This document shows positions 26,838-34,852 of a stretch of 64,000 nt of DNA, piece after piece. Position 1 is the first letter of the stretch. Each line of letters opens with the position of its first letter. The stretch is from Roseovarius albus. Lineage in GTDB: Bacteria > Pseudomonadota > Alphaproteobacteria > Rhodobacterales > Rhodobacteraceae. The stretch spans positions 91,861 through 155,860 of the forward strand of contig NZ_FWFX01000010.1 of assembly GCF_900172335.1 (NCBI RefSeq), written 5' to 3'. The position numbers and the translations under genes were made by a program. The notes beneath the pieces were generated by a model. It did not search any database. It saw only the letters and a program-made list of their open reading frames with translations, and was not told the origin of the DNA.

Positions 26838-28073
26838 CTAAGAAATGCGGACCACCAATCGATCCGCAAAGATCTTACGTTTTTGCAGCCTCCCAGCTTG
26901 GCCCGGCGAACGCGAAAGGGCCTTTCGTTTCAATACCGGTTTTAAAATTCTGTGCAGGGTGGCCCGGTTCATGTGCAGACCGAAGCATTCGTGCAGGCCG
27001 TGTCCGAAATGCACATACTCGTGGGCCCCGCGATAAGGATCAAACTCTTTCGGATTGCCTATACGGCGCGGGTCCATCATGGCCGAGGCAAAACCCACGT
27101 ATATGGTTGCACCCTTCGGCACTTTGCACTGACGAGACGTCCCCCGGGCAATCTCGGTGTCTCGGAGGACTATTCTGGGCAACACAGGAGCGAGCGGATC
27201 AAACCGGGCCGCTTCCATGACGATTGCACCCAACCGATCATCATCGTCCGCCTCTGCCGCTTTGCGGGCAGCATCCAAAGCCTTCGGTCGACGCAAAAGT
27301 TGCTCCATAGCCTGGGGCACCACCATCGGCACCTGGGGCGGACCGCCAACCAACATGCACAACAGATTTGTACGGATGAAATCATCGGTGAAAATCGCTT
27401 CTCCGTCGGATTGCGCCTTGAGGCAGCGCCCGAGAACGTCGCCCTTTGTGACACCATTGGATTTCCGTTTAACTATCTCATCTGTAATGTGGGCGCGCAA
27501 TGCAGGGGCTATGGCGTCGACTTCTGCGCGAAGCTCTTTGTCCTTTGGAGAACCTGCGAATTGGTATTCAAAGAGTCTGGTGGACCAGACATCGATGTTT
27601 TCTGTCGGCACCTGTGGGATGCCGATGTAGTCCATATAAAGGTCAAAGGTCACTTTGCGAACCAGTTGGTCAACAATCTCCAACTCCGCACCACTTTCAT
27701 CGACAATCTTTTCGGCGCGCTCTTCGGCCATATCCCCGAGCCAAATCAGATCCTCAGTACGAAAAACCGATAACATCGCCCGTTTAGCCGCCTGATAGGC
27801 TGCCCCTTGCTGCAAACCAAGAAAGAAGTCCTCTCCACCCGTGAGGACATGAATATTTTCAATGTAAGGAGTGTCGAATTCTTCATCTCGTGAAAACACT
27901 TCGCGCACGTCATCATAGCGCGAAACGATGACGACATTGCGTAGTTTTAGGATCGGCTTAAAGCGACGCAACGCCGCAAAGCCCGCAGGTGCCGCCGCCA
28001 TCATTGCATTGGCGAGCCAGGTTCCGATTGCCCCGCTTTCGCGAAGCGGGTTTTTGCTTTCGAGGCCATTCAT
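26838..28073 (-). CDS. cytochrome P450 without the canonical I-helix AGxDT motif
   Basis: 411 residues. The haem-thiolate loop FGHGLHECFG (356-365, Cys363) and the K-helix ExxR (Glu287-Arg290) are clear. Where most P450s carry AGxDT in the I-helix, this one has CMLVGGPPQVPM (about 239-250), without the acid-alcohol pair used for O2 activation. That pattern occurs in peroxygenase-like P450s, so hydrogen peroxide may be the oxidant. There is no ferredoxin or reductase gene in the window. The start codon overlaps the stop of the DyP gene by four bases (ATGA). The substrate is unknown; a fatty acid or lipid is a guess. Confidence 0.8.
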   Translation of the reverse strand: MNGLESKNPLRESGAIGTWLANAMMAAAPAGFAALRRFKPILKLRNVVIVSRYDDVREVFSRDEEFDTPYIENIHVLTGGEDFFLGLQQGAAYQAAKRAMLSVFRTEDLIWLGDMAEERAEKIVDESGAELEIVDQLVRKVTFDLYMDYIGIPQVPTENIDVWSTRLFEYQFAGSPKDKELRAEVDAIAPALRAHITDEIVKRKSNGVTKGDVLGRCLKAQSDGEAIFTDDFIRTNLLCMLVGGPPQVPMVVPQAMEQLLRRPKALDAARKAAEADDDDRLGAIVMEAARFDPLAPVLPRIVLRDTEIARGTSRQCKVPKGATIYVGFASAMMDPRRIGNPKEFDPYRGAHEYVHFGHGLHECFGLHMNRATLHRILKPVLKRKALSRSPGQAGRLQKRKIFADRLVVRIS

Positions 28074-29659
28074 AAGCTAGCAAGGTATTTGAGCCCCGAG
28101 ATACTGGGCAGAAAGAAATATTCGCCACCGACCATCTGCACGAAAGTCTGAACAGGCACCCGTCGGCGTAAAGGGTCTTCAGGGATGGTCATTTGACCGT
28201 CAGGGCCGACCAAAGGATCCGTTTCTTCAAAGAGCACCGAGAAGTCGGAATTCAAAAGCCAGGTCTGTTGCGTAAATTCGAACTGACGCGCGATGTCGGT
28301 GTTCAAGCACATGAACAAAAGACCGCGCTCTTTGCCGTCATCCACAGATGTATTCATAAGCGTGCTTCCGTATTTGCGTGCTCGACGCAGAATCCGGTGA
28401 TTGTTAGCCGCATCAAGCAGCGTCTGTTTCATCTCTGGCTTGGGCGCAAGACTGTCTCGTGGGTTGGCACGTCGCACATGGCTTCCAAGGGGGCAACCAA
28501 AGCCGTGCCTGTCATCGTCAAAGAAAAAGAAATCGTTATTGATTTCACTGTTTGGCCCATTTGGAATTCGTCCGTCAGGACGGAGCATACGTCCATCGAC
28601 ACCGCGCCCGACGACCTTTTCAGCAACCCACATAGGCGTAATGTGTTCCGCCATTGGATCTTGTTTTTTCAAAACCTCCGCAGCGGCTTCCATACCCTTC
28701 CAAAAGCCGGCAACATTCTGATGCAATTGACGGACCACAAGGTATGAGCCGTTCAGACCCAGATCGCGGAACCCACGCGCTTCATGATGGGGGCGGAGTG
28801 GATTTTCGCCATCCTCTTTTCTCTCTTCAACCACCGGCCCCGGAGCCACCTCCTGATGACCGTTCTTATGTCCCATTAATACTTCACCCAGTCGCACTCC
28901 ATGCACCGGGTCACCTGTAAACGACTCCTCTCCGTTCAGGCTGACAGCACCGCCTTCATCATAGGGAATTGGTTGGGAAATGCCGTCGGCGAACCCGAAG
29001 TGCTCGCGGCTGAAGCCTTCGTCTGCGACAGTATCAAGAACCAGCGGAAGCGTGTGAACGACCGATACCTGATTGGCATTTAGGTTGCTCTCCAAATTTG
29101 ACCTGCGCACTAGGACTTCTTCTTCGGTCTGGGCGTAGAGCAGCAACATTGCGTGCACGGTCTTTTCCGTTGGATTTACGAAAGTATCCTCTGTGGCCTG
29201 AGAGGAAACATCATAGGCACCCATTGGTGTTTTTTGCTGTGGTGCATCGATGTTTCCGCTCCAAATTGGCCCACCGTCGATTACAGTATCGAGCCACTTT
29301 CCCTTGCGCTTATCCCCCAAACGACGCAGGCGGTCCTGTTGCATCATGCCTTCGCGAAAGGGCGCAGAGAATGAAGCAAGTGCAGCATCGGGCAGTCCCA
29401 TTTTTTCAAGACCCGTCCAGGTAAAAGCCAGCGAGATCGCCTGTGGCACAACCGGCCCGGAGGTCTGGCTCGCTGTGGTTGCCGGAAAGTCCTCTGAAAT
29501 GGCACGAAGCCACTCGGCACCGTTTGTGTGAGATAGCTCAAGAAAAAGAGCGACACCGTATTCTAACCGCCCGAAGCCAGACGCGACGATCCCTTGCGTG
29601 TCGTCCGCTATATCGTTTTGAAGTTTCCAAGTCGCTACCATCAAAGATCCCTCACCCAT
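28070..29659 (-). CDS. DyP-type peroxidase family protein
   Basis: 529 residues, long for the family (usually 300-450). The GxxDG motif is GFADG (222-226) with the catalytic Asp225. The proximal haem ligand is His394 in CPLGSHVRRANPRD, and the distal Arg lies in HRILRRARKYG (425-426). FLNTDI-like (CLNTDIARQFEF) and FVQMVGGEYFFLPS sequences near the end also fit. It reduces peroxide while oxidising dyes, phenols or other donors. Gene overlaps on both sides (4 bases with the P450, 19 bases with the membrane protein) place all three in one translationally coupled unit. No signal peptide is visible, so it is cytoplasmic. Confidence 0.85.
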   Translation of the reverse strand: MGEGSLMVATWKLQNDIADDTQGIVASGFGRLEYGVALFLELSHTNGAEWLRAISEDFPATTASQTSGPVVPQAISLAFTWTGLEKMGLPDAALASFSAPFREGMMQQDRLRRLGDKRKGKWLDTVIDGGPIWSGNIDAPQQKTPMGAYDVSSQATEDTFVNPTEKTVHAMLLLYAQTEEEVLVRRSNLESNLNANQVSVVHTLPLVLDTVADEGFSREHFGFADGISQPIPYDEGGAVSLNGEESFTGDPVHGVRLGEVLMGHKNGHQEVAPGPVVEERKEDGENPLRPHHEARGFRDLGLNGSYLVVRQLHQNVAGFWKGMEAAAEVLKKQDPMAEHITPMWVAEKVVGRGVDGRMLRPDGRIPNGPNSEINNDFFFFDDDRHGFGCPLGSHVRRANPRDSLAPKPEMKQTLLDAANNHRILRRARKYGSTLMNTSVDDGKERGLLFMCLNTDIARQFEFTQQTWLLNSDFSVLFEETDPLVGPDGQMTIPEDPLRRRVPVQTFVQMVGGEYFFLPSISGLKYLASL

Positions 29660-31254
29660 TTGATTGCATCTTCTGCGTTCAGGTTGTCTTCGCGCAAGCC
29701 CTTAGCCAGACGGTAATTCCGTTCAATTTGATCTACCGATAGATCGGGATAAGCACTGATCCAAAAGCGCGAGACAGACCGAGAGGCCAGCGCCCAGTTT
29801 TTGAACAAACGTCCGCGACTTGCACCGTCATAAATAAGGAATCGTGTAGGTGGAAAACCGACTCCGCAGCCCCAGGCAAGTGTCAGGCCCACATGGGCTT
29901 TTTCAATGAAGTCATCCAGGTAGCTGCCCCAGCTTTGGTCATAGTTGCTAAAGAACAATAAGCGGCTGTGGTTGTTCAAAAAGGCCCAATGGGCAAAGTG
30001 TACTGTCCGCATACTGCCCAGATACCCATCGCGCGCAGTAACACGAAGCAACAATCCAAGGCCTCTGTGCCCAAATCGAACGATCAACGTGCGTAACACG
30101 CCGGGGCGTATATGCACGATTGAGCCCATATGGTTTTGGGAGACCCAGTCTTCGCGTTTGGCCATCTCGGCCACTTCTTTTGGCTCGATCTGCGCGGCAT
30201 GTTGCGAGCTGTCATGAAGCTCCAAACGGCGCAACCAATAGATCATCCCTGGGAGGACGACAAGCAAACCGATGAATCCCATAAACAGTACGTAAGCCAG
30301 TTCGACGTACCAGGATGTTTCTGTCGAATAGCCGAAAAGGCGTAGCAGTCGGTCGATTAGCCAGAAGATCGCGAGAAAAATTGGGTAAGAGAAAATTACC
30401 GCTGGGATTTGTTGTGTCAGCGCCTGGAGCAACTTGAAGTTGGTCGTCACCTCGTCGTCTTGCAAAGGTTTATGCAATTTATAAATTGCAAAACTCAGGA
30501 CCGCGAAGAGCACGGCAACACCGATCAAGTAATAGAACGTTCCAAATAACGTAAAAGCAATAATCCCCGGTAAAGACAATATCGCCATGACAACTGCCGC
30601 ATACCCCGCCAATCTTAGCTTATCGGCAGTCCTTTCTTTCTTGCTTACGCGCGGTTCCGCGTCTTCGTTCAGCCATGGAAAGTCGCCCTTCAAGGTCAGA
30701 CGCAGGGCTTTGCGCAATGCTTCCGGATCCAAACCAAAATAAGGATTGTTCTCCGCACGATCTAATTCAGAACGAACGGCGCGAAATAACTCGGCTTCCT
30801 TTTCGATTCGCGTACGTCTCAGTCCCCTATTCCCATGGTGAAACACGCTTGGCGGCTCAGCCATAGCTTCAAGGTATTTGGCAACTGCCGCTTTACTACC
30901 GGGCTGTGTCACCTCCTGATAGAGAATATGGTTTCCATCCAACGGCCTTTTGCAGCAGCGCACCATGTCCCGCAAATCTTCTCCGACAAAGCTGTCCAAG
31001 GCCGCCCAAAGTGGGCCCGGCGCGCCATCGCAATTAATTTCCAGAATGAAAATCGGATCATAGGAGGGATCCCGAAAAATACTTATCGACATGAAATGGA
31101 GGGTTGGTATCCCATCAATCAGCCTGCCAAAGTTATTTTCAGACTCCCCTATATTAACGTCTTCTTTATCCCGAAATTGTTCCACAAGCGCCTCCAGTCT
31201 TGGCGCGCTTTCCGGTTTGACATCGAGTGGAACAGAAAGAGTGGTCTGGAGCAT
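29641..31254 (-). CDS. membrane protein of the P450/DyP operon
   Basis: 537 residues, no named family recognised. A soluble N-terminal part (1-210) contains LHFMSISIFRDPSYDPIFILEINCDG and is followed by four hydrophobic segments (about 216-238, 240-258, 284-303, 315-340). The C-terminal soluble domain has RTVHFAHWAFLNN, RLLFFSNYDQSWGSYLDDFIEKA and SRFWISAYPDLSV. These alternating strands resemble a ferredoxin-like (DyP-fold) repeat seen in hypothetical proteins next to peroxidases; this is from memory and unverified. It is the first gene of the operon and may anchor the two haem enzymes at the membrane. Confidence 0.6.
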   Translation of the reverse strand: MLQTTLSVPLDVKPESAPRLEALVEQFRDKEDVNIGESENNFGRLIDGIPTLHFMSISIFRDPSYDPIFILEINCDGAPGPLWAALDSFVGEDLRDMVRCCKRPLDGNHILYQEVTQPGSKAAVAKYLEAMAEPPSVFHHGNRGLRRTRIEKEAELFRAVRSELDRAENNPYFGLDPEALRKALRLTLKGDFPWLNEDAEPRVSKKERTADKLRLAGYAAVVMAILSLPGIIAFTLFGTFYYLIGVAVLFAVLSFAIYKLHKPLQDDEVTTNFKLLQALTQQIPAVIFSYPIFLAIFWLIDRLLRLFGYSTETSWYVELAYVLFMGFIGLLVVLPGMIYWLRRLELHDSSQHAAQIEPKEVAEMAKREDWVSQNHMGSIVHIRPGVLRTLIVRFGHRGLGLLLRVTARDGYLGSMRTVHFAHWAFLNNHSRLLFFSNYDQSWGSYLDDFIEKAHVGLTLAWGCGVGFPPTRFLIYDGASRGRLFKNWALASRSVSRFWISAYPDLSVDQIERNYRLAKGLREDNLNAEDAIKWVRDL

Positions 31255-31617
31255 TCACCTGGCCCTTAATCAATTCATCCCAAAACTTCGAAGAGGAGAT
31301 CCGTCAAAATACATGCGACACTAGCACCCTGAAATAATCGGCACTATCTCTCCCGCAGCGTGAACGTCCTACCATCGCTGGCACGCAACGTACGCTTCTA
31401 TCACTAGCATTCACTAGGAAGGCATCAACCGTCAAGAGAATATTCAGAGGAGTTTCCAGATCGGCATAGCAGTCGTGTTTGAGATTGTGGAGCCTATTAA
31501 TCAATCCAAATGGATAGCGCAGTGATTTCTCACAAGTGCCATCGCTTTGCCCCACAGATCATCACGAAAACGTCTTGGATATATGTAAAATTATGCTTCA
31601 CTTAAGGAGAGCTAAGA

Positions 31618-31731
31618 ATGTTACATAACGCGAATTTTGAATGGACCAACCCGTTAAGAGCGATCAGCAAGTACAATGAATCCTCACTTACCGCGACTTC
31701 GGATTTCACCCAATATAACGGCGCAACCTAG
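31618..31731 (+). CDS. possible 37-residue small protein
   Basis: An ATG with a full AAGGAG ribosome binding site eight bases upstream opens a 37-codon frame ending in TAG. The product is polar (N-terminus MLHNANFEWTNPL, several Asn, Ser and Thr), not hydrophobic, with no similarity I can name. The strength of the translation signal in an otherwise empty region is the only evidence. Confidence 0.35.
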   Translation: MLHNANFEWTNPLRAISKYNESSLTATSDFTQYNGAT

Positions 31732-31809
31732 GTCAACTCAACGCCCGATTGCCGCAATAATGACGTCATGCCCTGACCGGTTCAGCAATGCCGACCCTTA
31801 AAATGGGTA

Positions 31810-31833
31810 GAGGCACGGGTATGACCGTGCCTC
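31810..31833 (-). terminator. hairpin downstream of the eCIS operon
   Basis: GAGGCACGG and CCGTGCCTC form a perfect 9-base-pair stem with a 6-base loop, 131 bases past the last eCIS stop codon. On the minus strand it is followed by only four T residues after eight bases, so it is a weak terminator or a 3' mRNA-stabilising structure. Confidence 0.5.
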
Positions 31834-31963
31834 ATCCTGACTCGCTCTGCCAGTCGAAGGTCAGAAGTTCCACGCTTTGACACGCAGATACCACAAGCGA
31901 TCACAAACCGGATTGAGTCTCGATTCCCTGATACCACAAAAACGCGTATTTGGCCACTCTTGC

Positions 31964-34819
31964 TCAGAATACTTCGATATCAGATGCTAAGGCGTATGGG
32001 CGGGCGCAATTGCGTGTTGCGTTGTCCCGCAAGCGCCAAATACCAACACCTCCGACCGGGTCAATTGTCGGCACCACTGCGAAGCCATGATAAAAACTGC
32101 GCGCCGTATTTTCGGTGATGGTGAGGCGCGCACCACGGTAGCCATGTTGGTACAATCCAAAATGCGGCTGCGGGCGATCATCGTCAAACGGCAAGCTTGG
32201 CCCAGAGAGCTCATTTTCGCCCACCGAAACGCTTTCCACGTGACCCAAATAAATACCATGGGCGTCGGTTGTTTCGGACAAAGGCCGCACCCCGATGACA
32301 TTCCCGGTGATCCGCGCGCGGCGCACGATGTTTGGCGGCTCTCTTCCGATCCAGGAAGCAGGAACGGGATCCGCATCGGAACTGGCTGCGATGCGGATCC
32401 CATCGATTGCACCTTCAATCCGGTTACCGGTGACCTGTGCCTCTTCAACTGACGCGCCAGCGATGGTGATCCCCTGCGCGATGTATGAGCGATCTGTTAA
32501 ACCTAAATCTACCAGCCGGAATTGCCGTGGGCCAATCCTTGCCCGTCCATTGGTGTCACGAATGGCAGTATTGACTAGATTGATCAGATGCTCGCGGAGT
32601 TCGCGTTCTGACGAAATGCGTGACGCCCGGTTTTGCTGAAGAGAGGGCAGCAAACGTCGCGCCAGAGTGTTATCAGTCTGGGCGATAACTGTAGCATTGC
32701 GACCTCCCACACTAATCGTGGTTTGCTCACGTGGGGCCGACAGGGCAGACAGCGGGATGGCTCGTCCACGCCCTCCGCGGACATCAAGCAGATTTATCGT
32801 CCTGTTCTGTCCAGAGCGAGCAGAGAAACTGATTAAGGACTTTCGAAGTCGTGCCACGAGCACTGGATCGTTTGTAATGCGTCGCCGCACGATCGGACCA
32901 AAAATGGGGACCGGTAGGATCAGATTGTCTTGTACGATGGCGCGTTGCGCGCCAATGATTTGAACCCCGGTCTGACTTTGGCCAACATGCATAATGCAAT
33001 CGCGCACCAAAATCCGTGCACTGCGTGAGGTGTTGCGTGTCGACAAACAGGCCGCTTGACGATCCAGCCCTGCCCGACATCGCAACCGCAATCGTTCAAA
33101 ATTGGAATGACCGCAGTTCAACACCGTAATCGCCCCTAGACGGTTTTGTGTTACCAGGTCCCCGGAATGTCCGGTCGGCCCGCCGTTCACCGACATGTCG
33201 GTCACCTGAACTGAAGCACAGTTTTTAAAAGCAAATGCGGCTTCACCATTGGCCACGCTGACAATCGTCTGAGGGCCAGTGCCCACAACAGTCACATGAC
33301 CCAATCGACCAAAAACTAGTGTTCGCGGCAACTGAAACTGACCGGCGCGCAGGCAAATGCGAACCGACTGACCTTGCGATAGTCCGCCTACAGCGGTGAT
33401 AAGCTCAGCTGCTGAGGAGACAACAATCGTGCATAGGCCTGACGAAGTGCGTTGACACAACAGGTCAATTGCCTCTTGCACCGTAGCCGCCCCCATCTGG
33501 CAGATACTGTCATCATAACCGACATCTTCGGCCTGCAAGCAGGTCAGATGCGGAAATTCTGCCCGCAGATCGGTGATGTCGGTCAGGGCATCGTTTTCAA
33601 GCGTGCCGAGGGCCAGCGCTGCCCGACGATGCCCCCACCCCATTGGCGGAACTGGTTCGGCTGGGTCATCCATCGGATATTGTGGCCAGACAATATTGCC
33701 TGTCGCAGCGCGCGCTTCAAAGACCCAATAATCTCCCTCGCGATAGCTTCCGTTGGTAAAACTGATCTCGATTCCGCGTTCCAACTCGGTTGGCGTCGTG
33801 GGCAAGGTCAATCCCAACGCTGAATTTCCGCCGTGGTCCCAACGACGCACCAACGGATGTTCCATCTGATTGAAGTCGGCGATTGCAGGGGCAAAAGTCA
33901 CGGTTCCCCCCGCCACCGTGATCCGGTGCAGACTGCCCGATCTCATGTTGTACGTGTCCGCTTCATCGAACACTTCAACCCAATTGTCGGTTTTAAAGGA
34001 AAGCGCCTCGTCTTCGCGATCTCCTTGCAGGATGAAATCACCGTCGCTGTTGCGGGCCAGCGCCGCCAGAACAGACCCGTTTTCACGCGACCAGACGTAG
34101 CGCGCCTGTGCACGCGAACCGCCACGAATGATCTTGACATGATAAAGCTGATTTTCCTGCGACAGATAGCCAGCTTCTGGTGGAATCTCACAATCGCTGG
34201 TTGGGGGAAGAACACCTGCTGGCAAGGTTCGTGCCGACAGCTGGCCGGTTGATGCGCCCCACCCTGGCAGATTCGGCGGAGTGCCGCAGGCAACCGAGTC
34301 AATCAGATCATCGCGTTCTGTGGCTGTCAGCTGAACCGTTTCAACCCCGACGCGCCATCCAGCACGAATTCTGGTTGCGGTGTCGATTCCAGCCAGCGCT
34401 GGATCGGCCATCCGGTTGTCTTCCAATGCGGTCACATGCTGATGGTTGGCCTCCAAAAACACCACGACCTCGGTACCATCGCCACCGACATTCGACAAAG
34501 GTGGAACCGCCACCACATCCCCCTGATCATCGTAGGAGGTGGCAGCATCATTTTCGACCAGTGCCCCATCCAGATAATAGCGCCCTGCCCCGATAGCGAA
34601 GCCACCGGATCCTTCGGTGATTGCAAAACCACCCTCACCTTTTGGCGTGCCAGTTGGGCCGATTACATCGGCAAGCGCGGTCTCAGAACGACTTAGGCCG
34701 AGCATGACCTGCTCATTCCAGTCCGAATCCGTTTGTGGTCGCCCTTGCTGCATCAGCACACCTTTGTACATTTGGTGCGCCGCATTCAGGGCCGTCCAGC
34801 GGGAAAAATCGCCATTCAT
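31964..34819 (-). CDS. DUF6519-type eCIS protein with beta-helix body
   Basis: 951 residues. The N-terminus MNGDFSRWTALNAAHQMYKGVLMQQGRPQTDSDWNEQ matches the pattern of DUF6519 proteins found in contractile tail-like loci. The middle and end (about 480-950) are rich in turns and short strands of parallel beta-helix type (VTVVGTGPQTIVSV, ARITGNVIGVRP, VSVGENELSG). Beta-helices of this kind often bind or cut carbohydrates, so it may be a baseplate-attached fibre or receptor-binding protein. It is the last gene of the operon, 33 bases after the gpI-like gene. Confidence 0.72.
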   Translation of the reverse strand: MNGDFSRWTALNAAHQMYKGVLMQQGRPQTDSDWNEQVMLGLSRSETALADVIGPTGTPKGEGGFAITEGSGGFAIGAGRYYLDGALVENDAATSYDDQGDVVAVPPLSNVGGDGTEVVVFLEANHQHVTALEDNRMADPALAGIDTATRIRAGWRVGVETVQLTATERDDLIDSVACGTPPNLPGWGASTGQLSARTLPAGVLPPTSDCEIPPEAGYLSQENQLYHVKIIRGGSRAQARYVWSRENGSVLAALARNSDGDFILQGDREDEALSFKTDNWVEVFDEADTYNMRSGSLHRITVAGGTVTFAPAIADFNQMEHPLVRRWDHGGNSALGLTLPTTPTELERGIEISFTNGSYREGDYWVFEARAATGNIVWPQYPMDDPAEPVPPMGWGHRRAALALGTLENDALTDITDLRAEFPHLTCLQAEDVGYDDSICQMGAATVQEAIDLLCQRTSSGLCTIVVSSAAELITAVGGLSQGQSVRICLRAGQFQLPRTLVFGRLGHVTVVGTGPQTIVSVANGEAAFAFKNCASVQVTDMSVNGGPTGHSGDLVTQNRLGAITVLNCGHSNFERLRLRCRAGLDRQAACLSTRNTSRSARILVRDCIMHVGQSQTGVQIIGAQRAIVQDNLILPVPIFGPIVRRRITNDPVLVARLRKSLISFSARSGQNRTINLLDVRGGRGRAIPLSALSAPREQTTISVGGRNATVIAQTDNTLARRLLPSLQQNRASRISSERELREHLINLVNTAIRDTNGRARIGPRQFRLVDLGLTDRSYIAQGITIAGASVEEAQVTGNRIEGAIDGIRIAASSDADPVPASWIGREPPNIVRRARITGNVIGVRPLSETTDAHGIYLGHVESVSVGENELSGPSLPFDDDRPQPHFGLYQHGYRGARLTITENTARSFYHGFAVVPTIDPVGGVGIWRLRDNATRNCARPYALASDIEVF

Positions 34820-34852
34820 CGGTATGCCCTCCTTCTGAAATTCATTGTCTCG

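Larger units (their letters stand above)
31255..31963. other. 709-bp region between the peroxidase and eCIS operons
   Basis: It contains the small open frame at 31618 and the hairpin at 31810, listed separately. An 83-codon minus-strand frame (31304-31555) has no ribosome binding site or family likeness and is not supported. The promoter of the peroxidase operon must lie in the part next to 31254. Confidence 0.5.

Noticed and set aside
31304..31555. 83-codon minus-strand frame
   Set aside because: No ribosome binding site and no recognisable features; the interval is more likely a promoter region.
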